Of a DNA stretch of 64,000 nucleotides, positions 7,149-16,036 are shown in pieces. Below the pieces are notes generated by a model. That model worked only from the letters and a program-made list of their open reading frames with translations, made no database searches and was not told the DNA's origin. How positions within the stretch are numbered: position 1 is the stretch's first letter; each line of letters begins with the position of its first letter. The position numbers and the translations under genes were made by a program. Origin of the DNA: Bacillus carboniphilus (GTDB taxonomy: Bacteria; Bacillota; Bacilli; Bacillales; JAIVKR01); the NCBI RefSeq assembly GCF_020524035.2, contig NZ_CP129013.1, positions 124,001 through 188,000 on the forward strand, in the 5' to 3' direction.

Positions 7149-8024
7149 TTAATTTCCCATCGCTTTTATGAGCCAATAAACAAATGAAACTTGTGAAAAA
7201 TCCTTTAATTGAATCCCGGTGTTTGTAGAAAACTTGTCCAGCCGATATTGTAAACTATTCCGATGAATATACATTTCTTTTGCCGTTAGTGAAAGATTTA
7301 AATGATTTTCAATTAATACTTTTAACGTTTTTCGTAATTCAACGTCAGACAAACTATCCAGAAGTTTATCAGATGATAGGTCCTGAATAACTTGATGGTT
7401 ACTTTTTAACAAATAATCGAATTGTAATTGATAGACTGTTTTTAAAACATGGCTGGGTAAAGAAGAGCGAGTTTCATTAATTAACCTCATTTCTCTATGT
7501 ATTTTTTTAACACCGCTGTTGTTTATGTGATGAAGTTGACCAATAAATAGTTGGATATTTATTAAAAGATCCGTGGTAAAACTATTGATCCATTGCTCCC
7601 AATCGTTTTCTGAAATCGTTAAATGTTCTGATGTATAAACAATGAGTCCTGATTGGTAGTCGAACCAACAAATAATGGGCTCCTCAATAAGACCAGAGAT
7701 GGCTTCTTCGAAGTCTTTCTGACTATCTAAAGGGTTTTGTAAAAAAAAATAGATACACCTCATGGAAGTTTTATCTTTTATAGTTGGAATCTCACCATTA
7801 TTAAATAGAAATTCATACCATGAATAGGTATTTGTCTTTTGGTTTAAGGGTGGACTATAGTGATTATAGAACAAAGATAAGATTTCGAATTCTTTCTTAG
7901 TAAGAACATTTTTATTAATTCCAAATATTTCTCCTTCATCTGTAATGAAGTATTGAAACTGGGGGTTATCAGAATATTTAGTTGAGAAATTCTCCTTATA
8001 TATTTCAGATAATTTTTTAAACAT
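7149..8024 (-). CDS. PucR/CdaR-type transcriptional regulator
   Basis: 291 residues. The C-terminal 55 residues (LIENHLNLSLTAKEMYIHRN through the YRLDKF segment) are the HTH_30 helix-turn-helix typical of PucR, CdaR and similar regulators; the start of the protein shows no known sensor motif. Family members usually activate catabolic or transport genes. It lies directly upstream of msmX on the same strand, with a strong inverted repeat between them, so it may control msmX; this is inference from position. The start is ATG 8024, behind AAGGAGAAGC. Confidence 0.75.
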   Translation of the reverse strand: MFKKLSEIYKENFSTKYSDNPQFQYFITDEGEIFGINKNVLTKKEFEILSLFYNHYSPPLNQKTNTYSWYEFLFNNGEIPTIKDKTSMRCIYFFLQNPLDSQKDFEEAISGLIEEPIICWFDYQSGLIVYTSEHLTISENDWEQWINSFTTDLLINIQLFIGQLHHINNSGVKKIHREMRLINETRSSLPSHVLKTVYQLQFDYLLKSNHQVIQDLSSDKLLDSLSDVELRKTLKVLIENHLNLSLTAKEMYIHRNSLQYRLDKFSTNTGIQLKDFSQVSFVYWLIKAMGN

Positions 8025-8053
8025 GAGATGCTTCTCCTTGTCATTTGAATAGT

Positions 8054-8075
8054 AAAAAGAGGCTAAAAAGCCTCT
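8054..8075 (-). terminator. Terminator of the beta-helix protein gene
   Basis: AGAGGCT / AGCCTCT stem with a four-base loop; on the minus strand it is followed by TTTTTA. It separates the large gene from the PucR-like regulator. Confidence 0.75.
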
Positions 8076-8164
8076 CTATATACAGAATACATTAAAGGTG
8101 TTCTAAATGAAATAATTCGGCTTATTCAATCAACCTGTATTGTTTACTCTTAATTTGATAGAAA

Positions 8165-11100
8165 CTAGTTTAAAAAATTGTAATTTTGGGTAAGTTCTTC
8201 TTGATTAAGTGCACGATTGTAATAAGCAATGTGTAAGATAGATGATCTACCTTCAGTTCCTATAATAAAAGGAATTGTATTGTCTATAGGTAATACGGAG
8301 TGAATATTAGTAGTAATATTACGAACATCTCCAACGAGGATGTTATTTACATATAATTCAATTCTCTGTGTCGTATTATTTCTAATTGCAACGACATGAT
8401 AAGTTGTTTCAATGTCTTCATATTGCTCGCTGATAATCGTAGGAATATGATGAAATTGCTTAGAGTCAATGTCATAACCGTTTAAGGTAAAGAAAAATTT
8501 ATAGTCCCCTGACCTATATAATTGCACTTTTCGATTTTCTATATTTGTTCCCCAAATTTTAAAAATATCTGTCCATCGATTAGATATGAAAGTAACTGCA
8601 ATCGTAAATTCTTCATTTTTGGAGAAATAGCTATTAGGATTTTCTATAACTGAATGATTTACGGGGGTTTCTAGATAGGAGAGGAGTCCATTTGTTACAT
8701 AAAGACCTGTAAACACAGGGTCAGTTGATTCCATGACCATGACACCTTGAGAGCGATTGCCGACAATGTTTTTGGAGATTATCTTAAAAGAATAGCTTGT
8801 TCCACTACTTAAGTCAGAAGCGATAAAGTAAGGAGATGCTACTTCGGAATGCAATGCATCATCTAGATATACTTCAAAAGTGATATTTGGATCAGGGTTC
8901 TGCCATGTTAAGCAGATCTTATTGTGATTTTTATATGAAACCGTTAAATTGCTAATCTCTTCTGGGGTTATTTGATCATCTAATGTGCTAACCGTGATTG
9001 ATACTCCTATTGACTCGTTGCCTACTCGATCTATTGCAGTTACAGTAAACTCGTAAGACGTTAAAGGAGAAAGGTTATTAATCGTATAAGAAAGGTCGCT
9101 TGTTTCATCTATAAGAAGTGTCTCCTGATAAACTCTATATTTTATCGTATCTTCTGATATACTAGCTGACCATGATAATTCAACTTTATCGCTAGATACT
9201 TCTTTTGCAACTAAACTTGTAACATCTGCAGGCGGTTGACGATCAATGGAAATAACGGCTTTTTTCTTCACACTTTGATTACCTTTTTCGTCAATTCCAA
9301 AATATCTTACTGTCGTTGTAGAAGTTATGATAAAAGATGCTGTGAAAACAACACTATCTTCCGTTGGTTCACTTCCATCAAGGGTGTAGTAAATGATTGT
9401 TTCGTCTTTATTGGAGGTGAAGGTGATCGTTTGATTGTCTGGATAATAACCGTCGATAGGTGAGATGAATACTTGAGGAGGTGTTAAATCCGGTAGTAGC
9501 TGAGTTATGTCTTTATTTTCATCAAATACGGTAGTTTCTCTAGTAAATGAACTATCAACATGATTAAAGATATTGTTACTAAAGATTAGACTATTAGCAG
9601 TGTCTAGCCAATATGAGCTTATTATTGTATTTTCAAGATAGTTGTTTAAGAAGAGTGTAGTATTGCGACCTATTGTTTTGAATATTTCACTATCAATAAA
9701 ATAACAATCCGTTACAGTAACATCTCCGCTAAGAAATTTTATCCCTCTAAATGTACTATTAGAAACCGTTGTTTTAATTTCTACAGGGAATAAATGAGAA
9801 TTAAAGCTGATTTCATTTTCTATATTGGAAAGAAATTGGCTGCTTATAATGTGACATCCGGTAATATGACCACTTGAATTAATAGTATTAAGTCCATTCA
9901 CGATAATTGGACGCCCAGAATAACCATTTGGTACTCTTATAGAACAATTATCATTTTTCACAGTAATATTTTCTAAAACCCCCCCATTCATCAACAGATT
10001 GAATCCAATGGATGTGCTGTCCATAGTTGGAGAGTCTCTGGATACAGTGATATTTTGTAAATAAGCTGTGGAGTAGTCCGTTCTTGCAATTATAAATCCA
10101 TATATCCCTTCATTAGTAAGTTGTATAGGGTCACCATATAACGATTCGGATACTTGAAAGCTAGAACTATCAATGTTTACTGTGTAATATACTTTAGACT
10201 TATCTATACCGTTTGGTACTTTTCCTCTCCAGTCTTCAAACACGATTTTAGCTCCATTCCCCATTCCATGTTCGAATGAATAGCTGAATCGACTAGCTGA
10301 AATGGAAACATCGGGCTGTCCAAAGTAACCATAAGAAGCGTTGCCATAAAAGTACCCATTTCTTATTTGTACATTGCTTATTTGTGCTCCGTAAGTGCTA
10401 GCGAGTTTTATAGAAGAGTTTTCTAAGATTGCCCCATTAATGAAATTATCTCCTTTTACCTCAAATAAGCAGTTTTCTCTAAACGTATTATTCTCATATT
10501 TGACATGAGCATAACGCTCCCATGATGTAATTCCACCGATATTGTAACCTTTAAAAAGATTGTTCTCTATTGTGACGAATGTCCCATCCACATTTACAAA
10601 GTGTCCTCTTTCATTATGGTGAATGTAGTTGTTCCAAATGTGAATTCGAAAATTAGCCTCAACTCCTTCAGTATTATAGTAAATACTTTTTATTGGTAAA
10701 TTACTCTCACCTATTAACGATTCTATATCTATTCCAAATGCAGGAGGAATAAAGTCAGGTGTAACTCCGTCATCATCTTTTCCAATGTGATGGATTTTAT
10801 TTTCCCAAACATACACATCATTATGACCTGTTATTGATAATCCTTGTCTGCGATTTCTATGGATATCATTATCATGAATGAGGACGTGACTACCTATATG
10901 GTCTTGAACTTCTTGTAAATCGTAATCTTCTGGATCTACTTTGTAATCGTAAGATGTCCCATTAAGAACCCCATCTCCCATTGCGTTACACAATTCTATA
11001 TGATCCACTTCTAGATAATGTCCTCCGTAAATGCCAATACAATGACCACTTTCGTGGGTATAGTAAGAATTACTTACTTCGATTTTGAAGGTTTCTAGTT

Positions 11101-11851
11101 CTTCGTCTGTCATGGGGGTGTTATGAATGTCAATAGTAATAATCATTTTGTTACATTCATTAATTTTTCCGAACCAGCCACGACCATTAGGATTAGCGGG
11201 AGAAAATTGTACGTTTTCTCTAAATCCAATTAATGTTTCTGTTGATATCAAATCGTTGTATTGGAAAAAATTATAATAGTCAATTCCTTGCCTGTTTGGA
11301 TTATCTAATCTAAAATTTGTTAATAGCCCAGGATGATCATATCTGTCAATGATAGGTGTTCTTATATAATTTGGATTGCTGTTTAAACTTCCATCTTGAT
11401 TTACACCTCCTCGTTCAAATGTAAGGAGCATTGTTCTCATATGAGTCTTTCGATCACCGATAAGTTTACCACCTGTAATTCTTGATCTAGTCACACGAAA
11501 AAAGCGAATAATATCATAGGAAGGAGAAGTATTACCTTGGAGTTCAATCACTGCATTAGGATGTAGTTCAAGTGTAAAATCATTTGGCATATCAATAACA
11601 CACAATGCGTGATTGTCAGAGTAGTCTTTTCGATTATAGGGAACAACATTATGACTAGCTAAATAATACCCCTCTGGTAAGAGTGCATGATTAAATCCAT
11701 TTAGACTTGCCCACTGAACAGCATCATTTAATCCTTTTCCAGTTTCATTTGGCATTGTTTTGTCATTTTTAATGTTCCAACGATCTAATTCAATGGTATA
11801 AGAATTGATATAGTTCCTTCTTGTTAAAAGTAACTCTTCGTTTAATTTCAA
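8165..11851 (-). CDS. Large right-handed beta-helix protein with CHB_HEX_C, two fibronectin III and LamG-like domains
   Basis: 1228 residues, TTG start at 11851 placed seven bases after AAGGAGG. There is no signal peptide or anchor. Residues 40-790 are repetitive N/V/I/G-rich segments of a pectate-lyase-like beta-helix, including GGKLIGDRKTH and many HIHNNxIH-type turns, as seen in phage tail spikes and polysaccharide-active enzymes. About 795-865: chitobiase C-terminal-like module with YYTLDGSEPT. About 868-1047: two FN3 modules (ELSWSAS, CLTWQNP). The C-terminal 180 residues resemble a concanavalin-like lectin. It probably binds or cleaves a polysaccharide. How it reaches one without a signal is unclear; spore surface or prophage origin are possibilities. 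Confidence 0.75.
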   Translation of the reverse strand: MKLNEELLLTRRNYINSYTIELDRWNIKNDKTMPNETGKGLNDAVQWASLNGFNHALLPEGYYLASHNVVPYNRKDYSDNHALCVIDMPNDFTLELHPNAVIELQGNTSPSYDIIRFFRVTRSRITGGKLIGDRKTHMRTMLLTFERGGVNQDGSLNSNPNYIRTPIIDRYDHPGLLTNFRLDNPNRQGIDYYNFFQYNDLISTETLIGFRENVQFSPANPNGRGWFGKINECNKMIITIDIHNTPMTDEELETFKIEVSNSYYTHESGHCIGIYGGHYLEVDHIELCNAMGDGVLNGTSYDYKVDPEDYDLQEVQDHIGSHVLIHDNDIHRNRRQGLSITGHNDVYVWENKIHHIGKDDDGVTPDFIPPAFGIDIESLIGESNLPIKSIYYNTEGVEANFRIHIWNNYIHHNERGHFVNVDGTFVTIENNLFKGYNIGGITSWERYAHVKYENNTFRENCLFEVKGDNFINGAILENSSIKLASTYGAQISNVQIRNGYFYGNASYGYFGQPDVSISASRFSYSFEHGMGNGAKIVFEDWRGKVPNGIDKSKVYYTVNIDSSSFQVSESLYGDPIQLTNEGIYGFIIARTDYSTAYLQNITVSRDSPTMDSTSIGFNLLMNGGVLENITVKNDNCSIRVPNGYSGRPIIVNGLNTINSSGHITGCHIISSQFLSNIENEISFNSHLFPVEIKTTVSNSTFRGIKFLSGDVTVTDCYFIDSEIFKTIGRNTTLFLNNYLENTIISSYWLDTANSLIFSNNIFNHVDSSFTRETTVFDENKDITQLLPDLTPPQVFISPIDGYYPDNQTITFTSNKDETIIYYTLDGSEPTEDSVVFTASFIITSTTTVRYFGIDEKGNQSVKKKAVISIDRQPPADVTSLVAKEVSSDKVELSWSASISEDTIKYRVYQETLLIDETSDLSYTINNLSPLTSYEFTVTAIDRVGNESIGVSITVSTLDDQITPEEISNLTVSYKNHNKICLTWQNPDPNITFEVYLDDALHSEVASPYFIASDLSSGTSYSFKIISKNIVGNRSQGVMVMESTDPVFTGLYVTNGLLSYLETPVNHSVIENPNSYFSKNEEFTIAVTFISNRWTDIFKIWGTNIENRKVQLYRSGDYKFFFTLNGYDIDSKQFHHIPTIISEQYEDIETTYHVVAIRNNTTQRIELYVNNILVGDVRNITTNIHSVLPIDNTIPFIIGTEGRSSILHIAYYNRALNQEELTQNYNFLN

Positions 11852-12093
11852 TTAATAACCTCCTTGTGAATCACACTTCAATTTATATTTAGAAGAAATC
11901 TAACTACCTTATTTTATGTTGATTATTAGGAGTTGATTGGACAGTTTCATTATATAAATTGAATTTTTAGAGGTTTTTAGAGGTTATGGATATTTTGCAT
12001 ATAATGGTTATACTAAACAAGGGATATATTAGAAATATAAAATCATTAAATGATATGCTTCATTTATTGAAAATTATTTTAATAAAAGGTATT

Positions 12094-12474
12094 TTAATCC
12101 TTATTTGACATTTTTGACAACTTATTCAATAATTCCTGATTGAATTTTTCTTGTCTTTCAATATGATTGATAACCTTTCTTACAAACTCGTCATCTGTTC
12201 GATGCATGTAACCATTCTTGCTTAATATCTCTTTTTCATCTTTCGAAAAGAGCATATAAGCAGCGTTATTGTAACTCATGTTTTGGACTTTGACGAGTTT
12301 TTTAAACGTGTTTAATAGTTCCATATCGCTACTATAAAACATGCGTTTACCCTGTTCTGTGCGAGAAAAACGATAACCTTTTTCTTCGATGGCTAAACAC
12401 CATTTTCTAAGCGTGCTCTCTCCAATCTCAAGCGTTATGCTAGCCTCTTTCGATGACAGGGGCTTTTCAGACAT
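12094..12474 (-). CDS. MerR-type helix-turn-helix protein with C-terminal coiled coil
   Basis: 126 residues from ATG 12474 (AAGGAG eight bases upstream). The N-terminal 65 residues look like a MerR-type winged HTH (LSSKEASITLEIGESTLRKW, then GKRMFYSSD). The C-terminal third is charged and helical (FVRKVINHIERQEKFNQELL). It has no ligand-binding domain, so it resembles small DNA-binding proteins of the RacA/DUF3967 type rather than a drug or metal sensor. The target is unknown. It is next to the large beta-helix gene on the same strand but separated by about 240 bases, so it need not be co-transcribed. Confidence 0.6.
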   Translation of the reverse strand: MSEKPLSSKEASITLEIGESTLRKWCLAIEEKGYRFSRTEQGKRMFYSSDMELLNTFKKLVKVQNMSYNNAAYMLFSKDEKEILSKNGYMHRTDDEFVRKVINHIERQEKFNQELLNKLSKMSNKD

Positions 12475-12763
12475 TTTCAACACTCCTTGTTTAGTTTACT
12501 AATACATTAAACATTTAAAACCATGATTCCTTTAAAAACATTGTTTTTTTGAGCTTACTTAAATTGTTTACAGGTTCTTTTGCATTTCATTAAAAGGGGA
12601 TAGGAGAAGTATTCATGTGAAAAAAATTTCGCCAATCTTTTTGTTTCACAAAAAAAGAACGAGTAACAGTTTAGAGACATTGATTGCCTCACAACTGAAC
12701 TCATTCCGTTGTTCGTTTACAGTCTTTTTTAAATAATGAATCTAAAAGTGCGTGTTTAAAAAG
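12475..12763. other. Intergenic region, no supported gene
   Basis: AT-rich. It holds one 40-codon open frame (from a GTG near 12616, preceded by GGAGAAG) of unrecognised, partly hydrophobic sequence; I do not call it a gene. Confidence 0.3.
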
Positions 12764-13131
12764 TAGGGAAAAAAGGACGCTGAATAGAAAAGCTGAAACC
12801 CTTTGTTCACGCCCGACAAGCATAAGGCGGGGAGAAAAGAAAGATGTTCTTTATCTTTTGTTCTCACTGACTTATGACCTCGAGGGTGTAAGGGTTGAAG
12901 CTAGACAAGAACGAGGCGGCCTGCTTAATGAACACAGGCTAAGTACAGCCACGTCCTGTGGCAACGCCTGCGCTAGCCCGTCCTGGGCGTCGAAGCACTC
13001 ACAGTGTACGTACAGTATGGTTCACGGGCTAAGAACGTCCCCATCCTAGGGACAACACCCGTGCTAGCCAATGCTGGCGTCGGAGTGTCGGAAAAGCAAA
13101 CCAACAACGTTATTCAACCGACATTTTTTTT
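12764..13131. repeat. Interspersed structured repeat, copy B (inverted orientation), ending in a terminator-like hairpin
   Basis: It carries the modules of copies D and E in reverse complement: GACAAGCATAAGGCG and AAAGATGTTCTTTATC (with D), ACTTATGACCTCGAGG (with E). On the plus strand three nested hairpins show the loop rule: GCCAC-GTCCT-GTGGC, GCCC-GTCCT-GGGC and GTCCC-CATCCTA-GGGAC. The first and third are enclosed by GGCTA/TAGCC outer arms. Loops read GUCCU, GUCCU and AUCCU. It ends with TGTCGG (13086-13091) pairing CCGACA (13118-13123) followed by eight T. Confidence 0.7.
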
Positions 13132-13166
13132 AGGACTTTTTAAACAACCTCTAAAAAAGAATAGAA

Positions 13167-13347
13167 TCACGAAGTAGGAGGAGATTCTTGTTCATTTATA
13201 TCTCTAGCTTCTTCAATATTTGTTTGGTCGTATTTCATATGCACACTCCCCCCCACCTAAGCCTTCATTAATCATTCGATCCACATCTAAAAAGGCTTTT
13301 TCCTTCCCTTCATACTTTAGTTCGTCTCGTTTGTTGTTCTCCGTCAT
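13167..13347 (-). CDS. Small hydrophilic protein, conserved hypothetical (frameshift in a G7 run)
   Basis: It starts at ATG 13347 behind AAAGGAGG. The sequence reads MTENNKRDELKYEGKEK, then FLDVDRMINEGLGGG. In the observed frame it ends soon after, but dropping one G of the C7/G7 run (13248-13254) gives SVHMKYDQTNIEEARDINEQ and a stop at 13167, about 59 residues in all, charged and without membrane segments. Function unknown. It is the last gene of the yheD-yheC-yheE operon, and its ribosome site is buried in a hairpin starting at the yheE stop codon. Confidence 0.6.
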
Positions 13348-13352
13348 GATAA

Positions 13353-13390
13353 AACCTCCTTTATTCCTTATCTTGAGGAATAAGGAGGTT
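13353..13390 (-). promoter_or_regulatory. Hairpin sequestering the ribosome site of the last operon gene
   Basis: On the minus strand AACCTCCTTATTCCT (13390-13376) pairs with AGGAATAAAGGAGGTT (13368-13353) over 15 bp with one bulged base and a 7-base loop. The 3' arm contains the AAGGAGG ribosome site of the small gene; the 5' arm begins inside the yheE stop codon. Ribosomes finishing yheE would open it, giving translational coupling (inference). Confidence 0.55.
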
Positions 13391-13599
13391 ACTCATACAC
13401 GTGAAATAACATTAATTCATGAATATGAGATTTAATTTGTTCTTCAAAATGAGTGGGTGGGTGATACTGACCCCATTCGATTTGACCATTTTTGTGGTAG
13501 ATTGCGTCGTAATGAGTACCTTCAAAAAAAGAAGGAAACTTTCCATCCTGGTAAAGACGTTTTTTGAATGAGTGGGTGATATTGAAAATGACTGATCAT
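13389..13599 (-). CDS. yheE: YheE family small protein (frameshift in a T7 run)
   Basis: From ATG 13599 behind GGAGGA: MISHFQYHPLIQKTSLPGW, then KVSFFF and a stop; the next frame continues EGTHYDAIYHKNGQIEWGQY and ends IHELMLFHVYE. The join falls at seven T (plus-strand A7, 13524-13530); six T give an uninterrupted 69-residue protein matching Bacillus YheE in length and pattern. YheE is a sporulation-associated protein of unknown function. It follows the yheC-like gene in the same operon. Confidence 0.82.
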
Positions 13600-13655
13600 A
13601 AAAGTCAATCCTCCATTCAAATACATAGTATCTTCATTATAACATTTGGAATTGT

Positions 13656-14691
13656 TTACAGGTAGGAAAGAAATAGCTCAGCTAGAGCATTGATTCTTGC
13701 TTTTTCAATCGGTTTTTCATCAAACTTCATTGGTTTTGAATTGATTTCAAATAAAACAAATTGATCTTCTTCTGTTATGCCTAAATCAAGGGAAAACTCA
13801 CCGACCTTGCCTAATTGTGATGATAAGCAGTGACCAATCTCATTCACGAGATCATGTAATTGGTCTACGTCCACTTTAAACGGTAAATTTTCAAACGATT
13901 GAATTCTCCCCTCCTTTCATAACATGAGTAGTAATGGATCGATTGGTAGATTGTCTAAATCCAATTCCGGTTAATTTATACTGGTTGTTAGAAGATAAAT
14001 GAACGAGAGTACGCAAATCAAGTTTTTCTTCTTTATGTTTTTTGCAAGGAACCGTTTCTTGACAGATAAAGGATTGTTGCTTAATAAGGTTGGAAATGTA
14101 CCGATTTAATTGTTGGAAAGAAAGCGTTTGTGTTTGGCCAAGACTGTCAATAAGAAGGAAGGAAGTTCTTTCCTTTATGATGCTAAAGATATGGTCTCCT
14201 TGAGATCCATCTACTGGTTTCACATAGATGGATCGATATTTATCCAAAAAAGAAAAGAGTGAACTTTCATGATCAAGAAAAATCGTATCAGGTAAAATTT
14301 TTTCGATGTTTTTTTGTTTACGTAACATTTGATCAATTTTCCACTTATTAAAAAAACAAGGATTGATAATAGGGACATCCTTGTTTTTTAAAAGTGTATA
14401 GTTTTGGTGATGATACGTTTCTTGTTCTTCTTCTCTGCTCGGGATTCGGTTATAAATGACGATAGGATTGACAAAAAAATATGTAGTCCATTTGTTTTCA
14501 GTCGGATCATAGTATAGTCCATAAATTCCATTTACCGTAACGTCATCTATACAAAAAAGGAAACTTGGTGTTACATAGGTTGATAATTTTTTTTGTAGTT
14601 GTTTAAACAACCGAATGTTTCCTCGGTACTTTGTTTGATTTTCGTTTTTTGATGTAAGGATGGCAATTGATTTTTTATCGATTAACCTCAT
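13656..14691 (-). CDS. YheC-like ATP-grasp protein, second copy (frameshift near 13900-13911)
   Basis: ATP-grasp protein of the YheC/YheD family (spore coat-associated). Motifs: NKWKIDQML, the ATP-binding VKPVDGSQGD and, near the end, LDLGITEEDQFVLFEINSKP carrying the metal-binding E-x-N-x-KP. The observed frame ends at 13891 after VMKGGENSIV; one base fewer near GGGGAGAATT joins it to the ATP-grasp C-terminus, giving about 344 residues. The start is taken as ATG 14691 because AAGGATGG lies five bases before it, while ATG 14700 lies inside that ribosome site. It overlaps the preceding gene by 17 bases. The substrate of the family is not established. Confidence 0.82.
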
Positions 14692-16036
14692 ATAAACCAT
14701 CCTTTGAAGGAGTGAACGACTTTTTTAATAAATAAATGGAAAATTTCGCGAACCCGTACCTTGTTTGTTTTTCTTCATGTTTTAAGGAAGGATGGGTGAA
14801 AATCGATCTTCCTGGCCGTGAGTTCGCTTCAAAAAGCCATATCTTTCCGAGTTGATCAATGCCAAAATCAAAACCAATTTCCCCAACGGTTCCTTCGAAG
14901 GAGTGCTCGATCCCTTGACTTATTTGTAGAGCCGCCTCGTTAAGGAGATAGCGAATTTGTTTTGAGTTAGATGGGAATATTTCTTCTAACGTATAGATTT
15001 CTCCTCCGTTATTAATATGTGTTGTGACACTTCCTTTTCCAGATACTTTAGCAGCGATAGCGGTCACTTCCCAAACTCCGTCTTCATTTCGGTTCGTATG
15101 AACACGAAAATCGACTGTTCGCTGATTGATTCGAATGAGCTTAATTCCTTGCTGAACAAGAAATTGATCCATATCTTTATTTTTAAAAAGAGAGTGTTGT
15201 ATTTTCGATAATTTTTCTGATTTAATTAGACGATTTTGTTTATGATGATCTCTAAAACGACAATAATAGGCCTGTTCTTGTTCGGAGTACATAAGTTGGT
15301 ATACACTCAACCCTAGACTCCCATTTATAGGCTTAATATAGACGATGGAATACTGCTTTACAAGCTGATCAATCAGTTCAAAAGTTGGTTGTAAATAGGT
15401 TTCTGGAAGAAAAATCGCCGTTTCATTTTCTTGTTTAAGAATTTCATGTATTTCCCATTTATTAAAGAATGCATTGTTAAACCAAGGAGTGTTAAATTCA
15501 TTGATTAGCCGTTCTTTTACTTGTAAGATCGGTCCGTGTTTTTCGAGCTTGCGGTTTGGAAGTCGATCATAGATGACGTTAGGCAAAGGAAGAGTTGCTT
15601 TTTCCCAGCCAATATGTGAAAAAAACCACCCCTCGACTGTCTTGTCATCCCAATTTATTTGGTGCATTCCAAAGACAAAACAGACAATTCCAAGTTCATA
15701 AGCACTTGTGATATATTTTGCAAACACCATGGACCTCTCACCTATAGGCCTTAACATAGACTGAGTAAAACCAGCTGTGAAGATGCCAATTAATGGGCCG
15801 ATGATTAAATGATGGTGATGAGCATGAATCATCACTTTCTCAACTGATATAGGGAGATTGAGTTTTTCAGTAAGATGACGAGGAAGTAAAATGGTATTTA
15901 CATGGTTTTCTTGATGAACGAACGTACATGGGATTTTATTGTGTCCAAAAGAAATGGAGGACAGATTTTGATTGATTGCTTTTGGAAGTAAAATGGTATC
16001 ATCGTGACTGTCAGTATGAATGAGATTAACAATCAT
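14675..16036 (-). CDS. YheD-like ATP-grasp protein, second copy
   Basis: 453 residues when started at ATG 16036, which has AAGGAGGTG at good distance and forms an ATGA overlap with the upstream yheC stop; the longer open frame to 16075 has no ribosome site. The N-terminal ~90 residues are the beta-rich domain specific to the long YheD form. The ATP-grasp part has NKWEIHEIL, IKPINGSLGL and GFDFGIDQLGKIWLFEANSR, with the E-x-N-x-RPG metal and nucleotide site. YheD has been linked to a ring-like assembly around the forespore in B. subtilis. It is the third gene of a four-gene tandem. Confidence 0.88.
   Translation of the reverse strand: MIVNLIHTDSHDDTILLPKAINQNLSSISFGHNKIPCTFVHQENHVNTILLPRHLTEKLNLPISVEKVMIHAHHHHLIIGPLIGIFTAGFTQSMLRPIGERSMVFAKYITSAYELGIVCFVFGMHQINWDDKTVEGWFFSHIGWEKATLPLPNVIYDRLPNRKLEKHGPILQVKERLINEFNTPWFNNAFFNKWEIHEILKQENETAIFLPETYLQPTFELIDQLVKQYSIVYIKPINGSLGLSVYQLMYSEQEQAYYCRFRDHHKQNRLIKSEKLSKIQHSLFKNKDMDQFLVQQGIKLIRINQRTVDFRVHTNRNEDGVWEVTAIAAKVSGKGSVTTHINNGGEIYTLEEIFPSNSKQIRYLLNEAALQISQGIEHSFEGTVGEIGFDFGIDQLGKIWLFEANSRPGRSIFTHPSLKHEEKQTRYGFAKFSIYLLKKSFTPSKDGLYEVNR

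Noticed and set aside
12858-13049. Open frame across repeat copy B
   Set aside because: The sequence is explained by RNA hairpins shared with non-coding copies elsewhere; no ribosome site.
13220-13435. Plus-strand frame opposite the small minus-strand gene
   Set aside because: The minus strand has the ribosome site, the operon context and a coherent product after a one-base repair.
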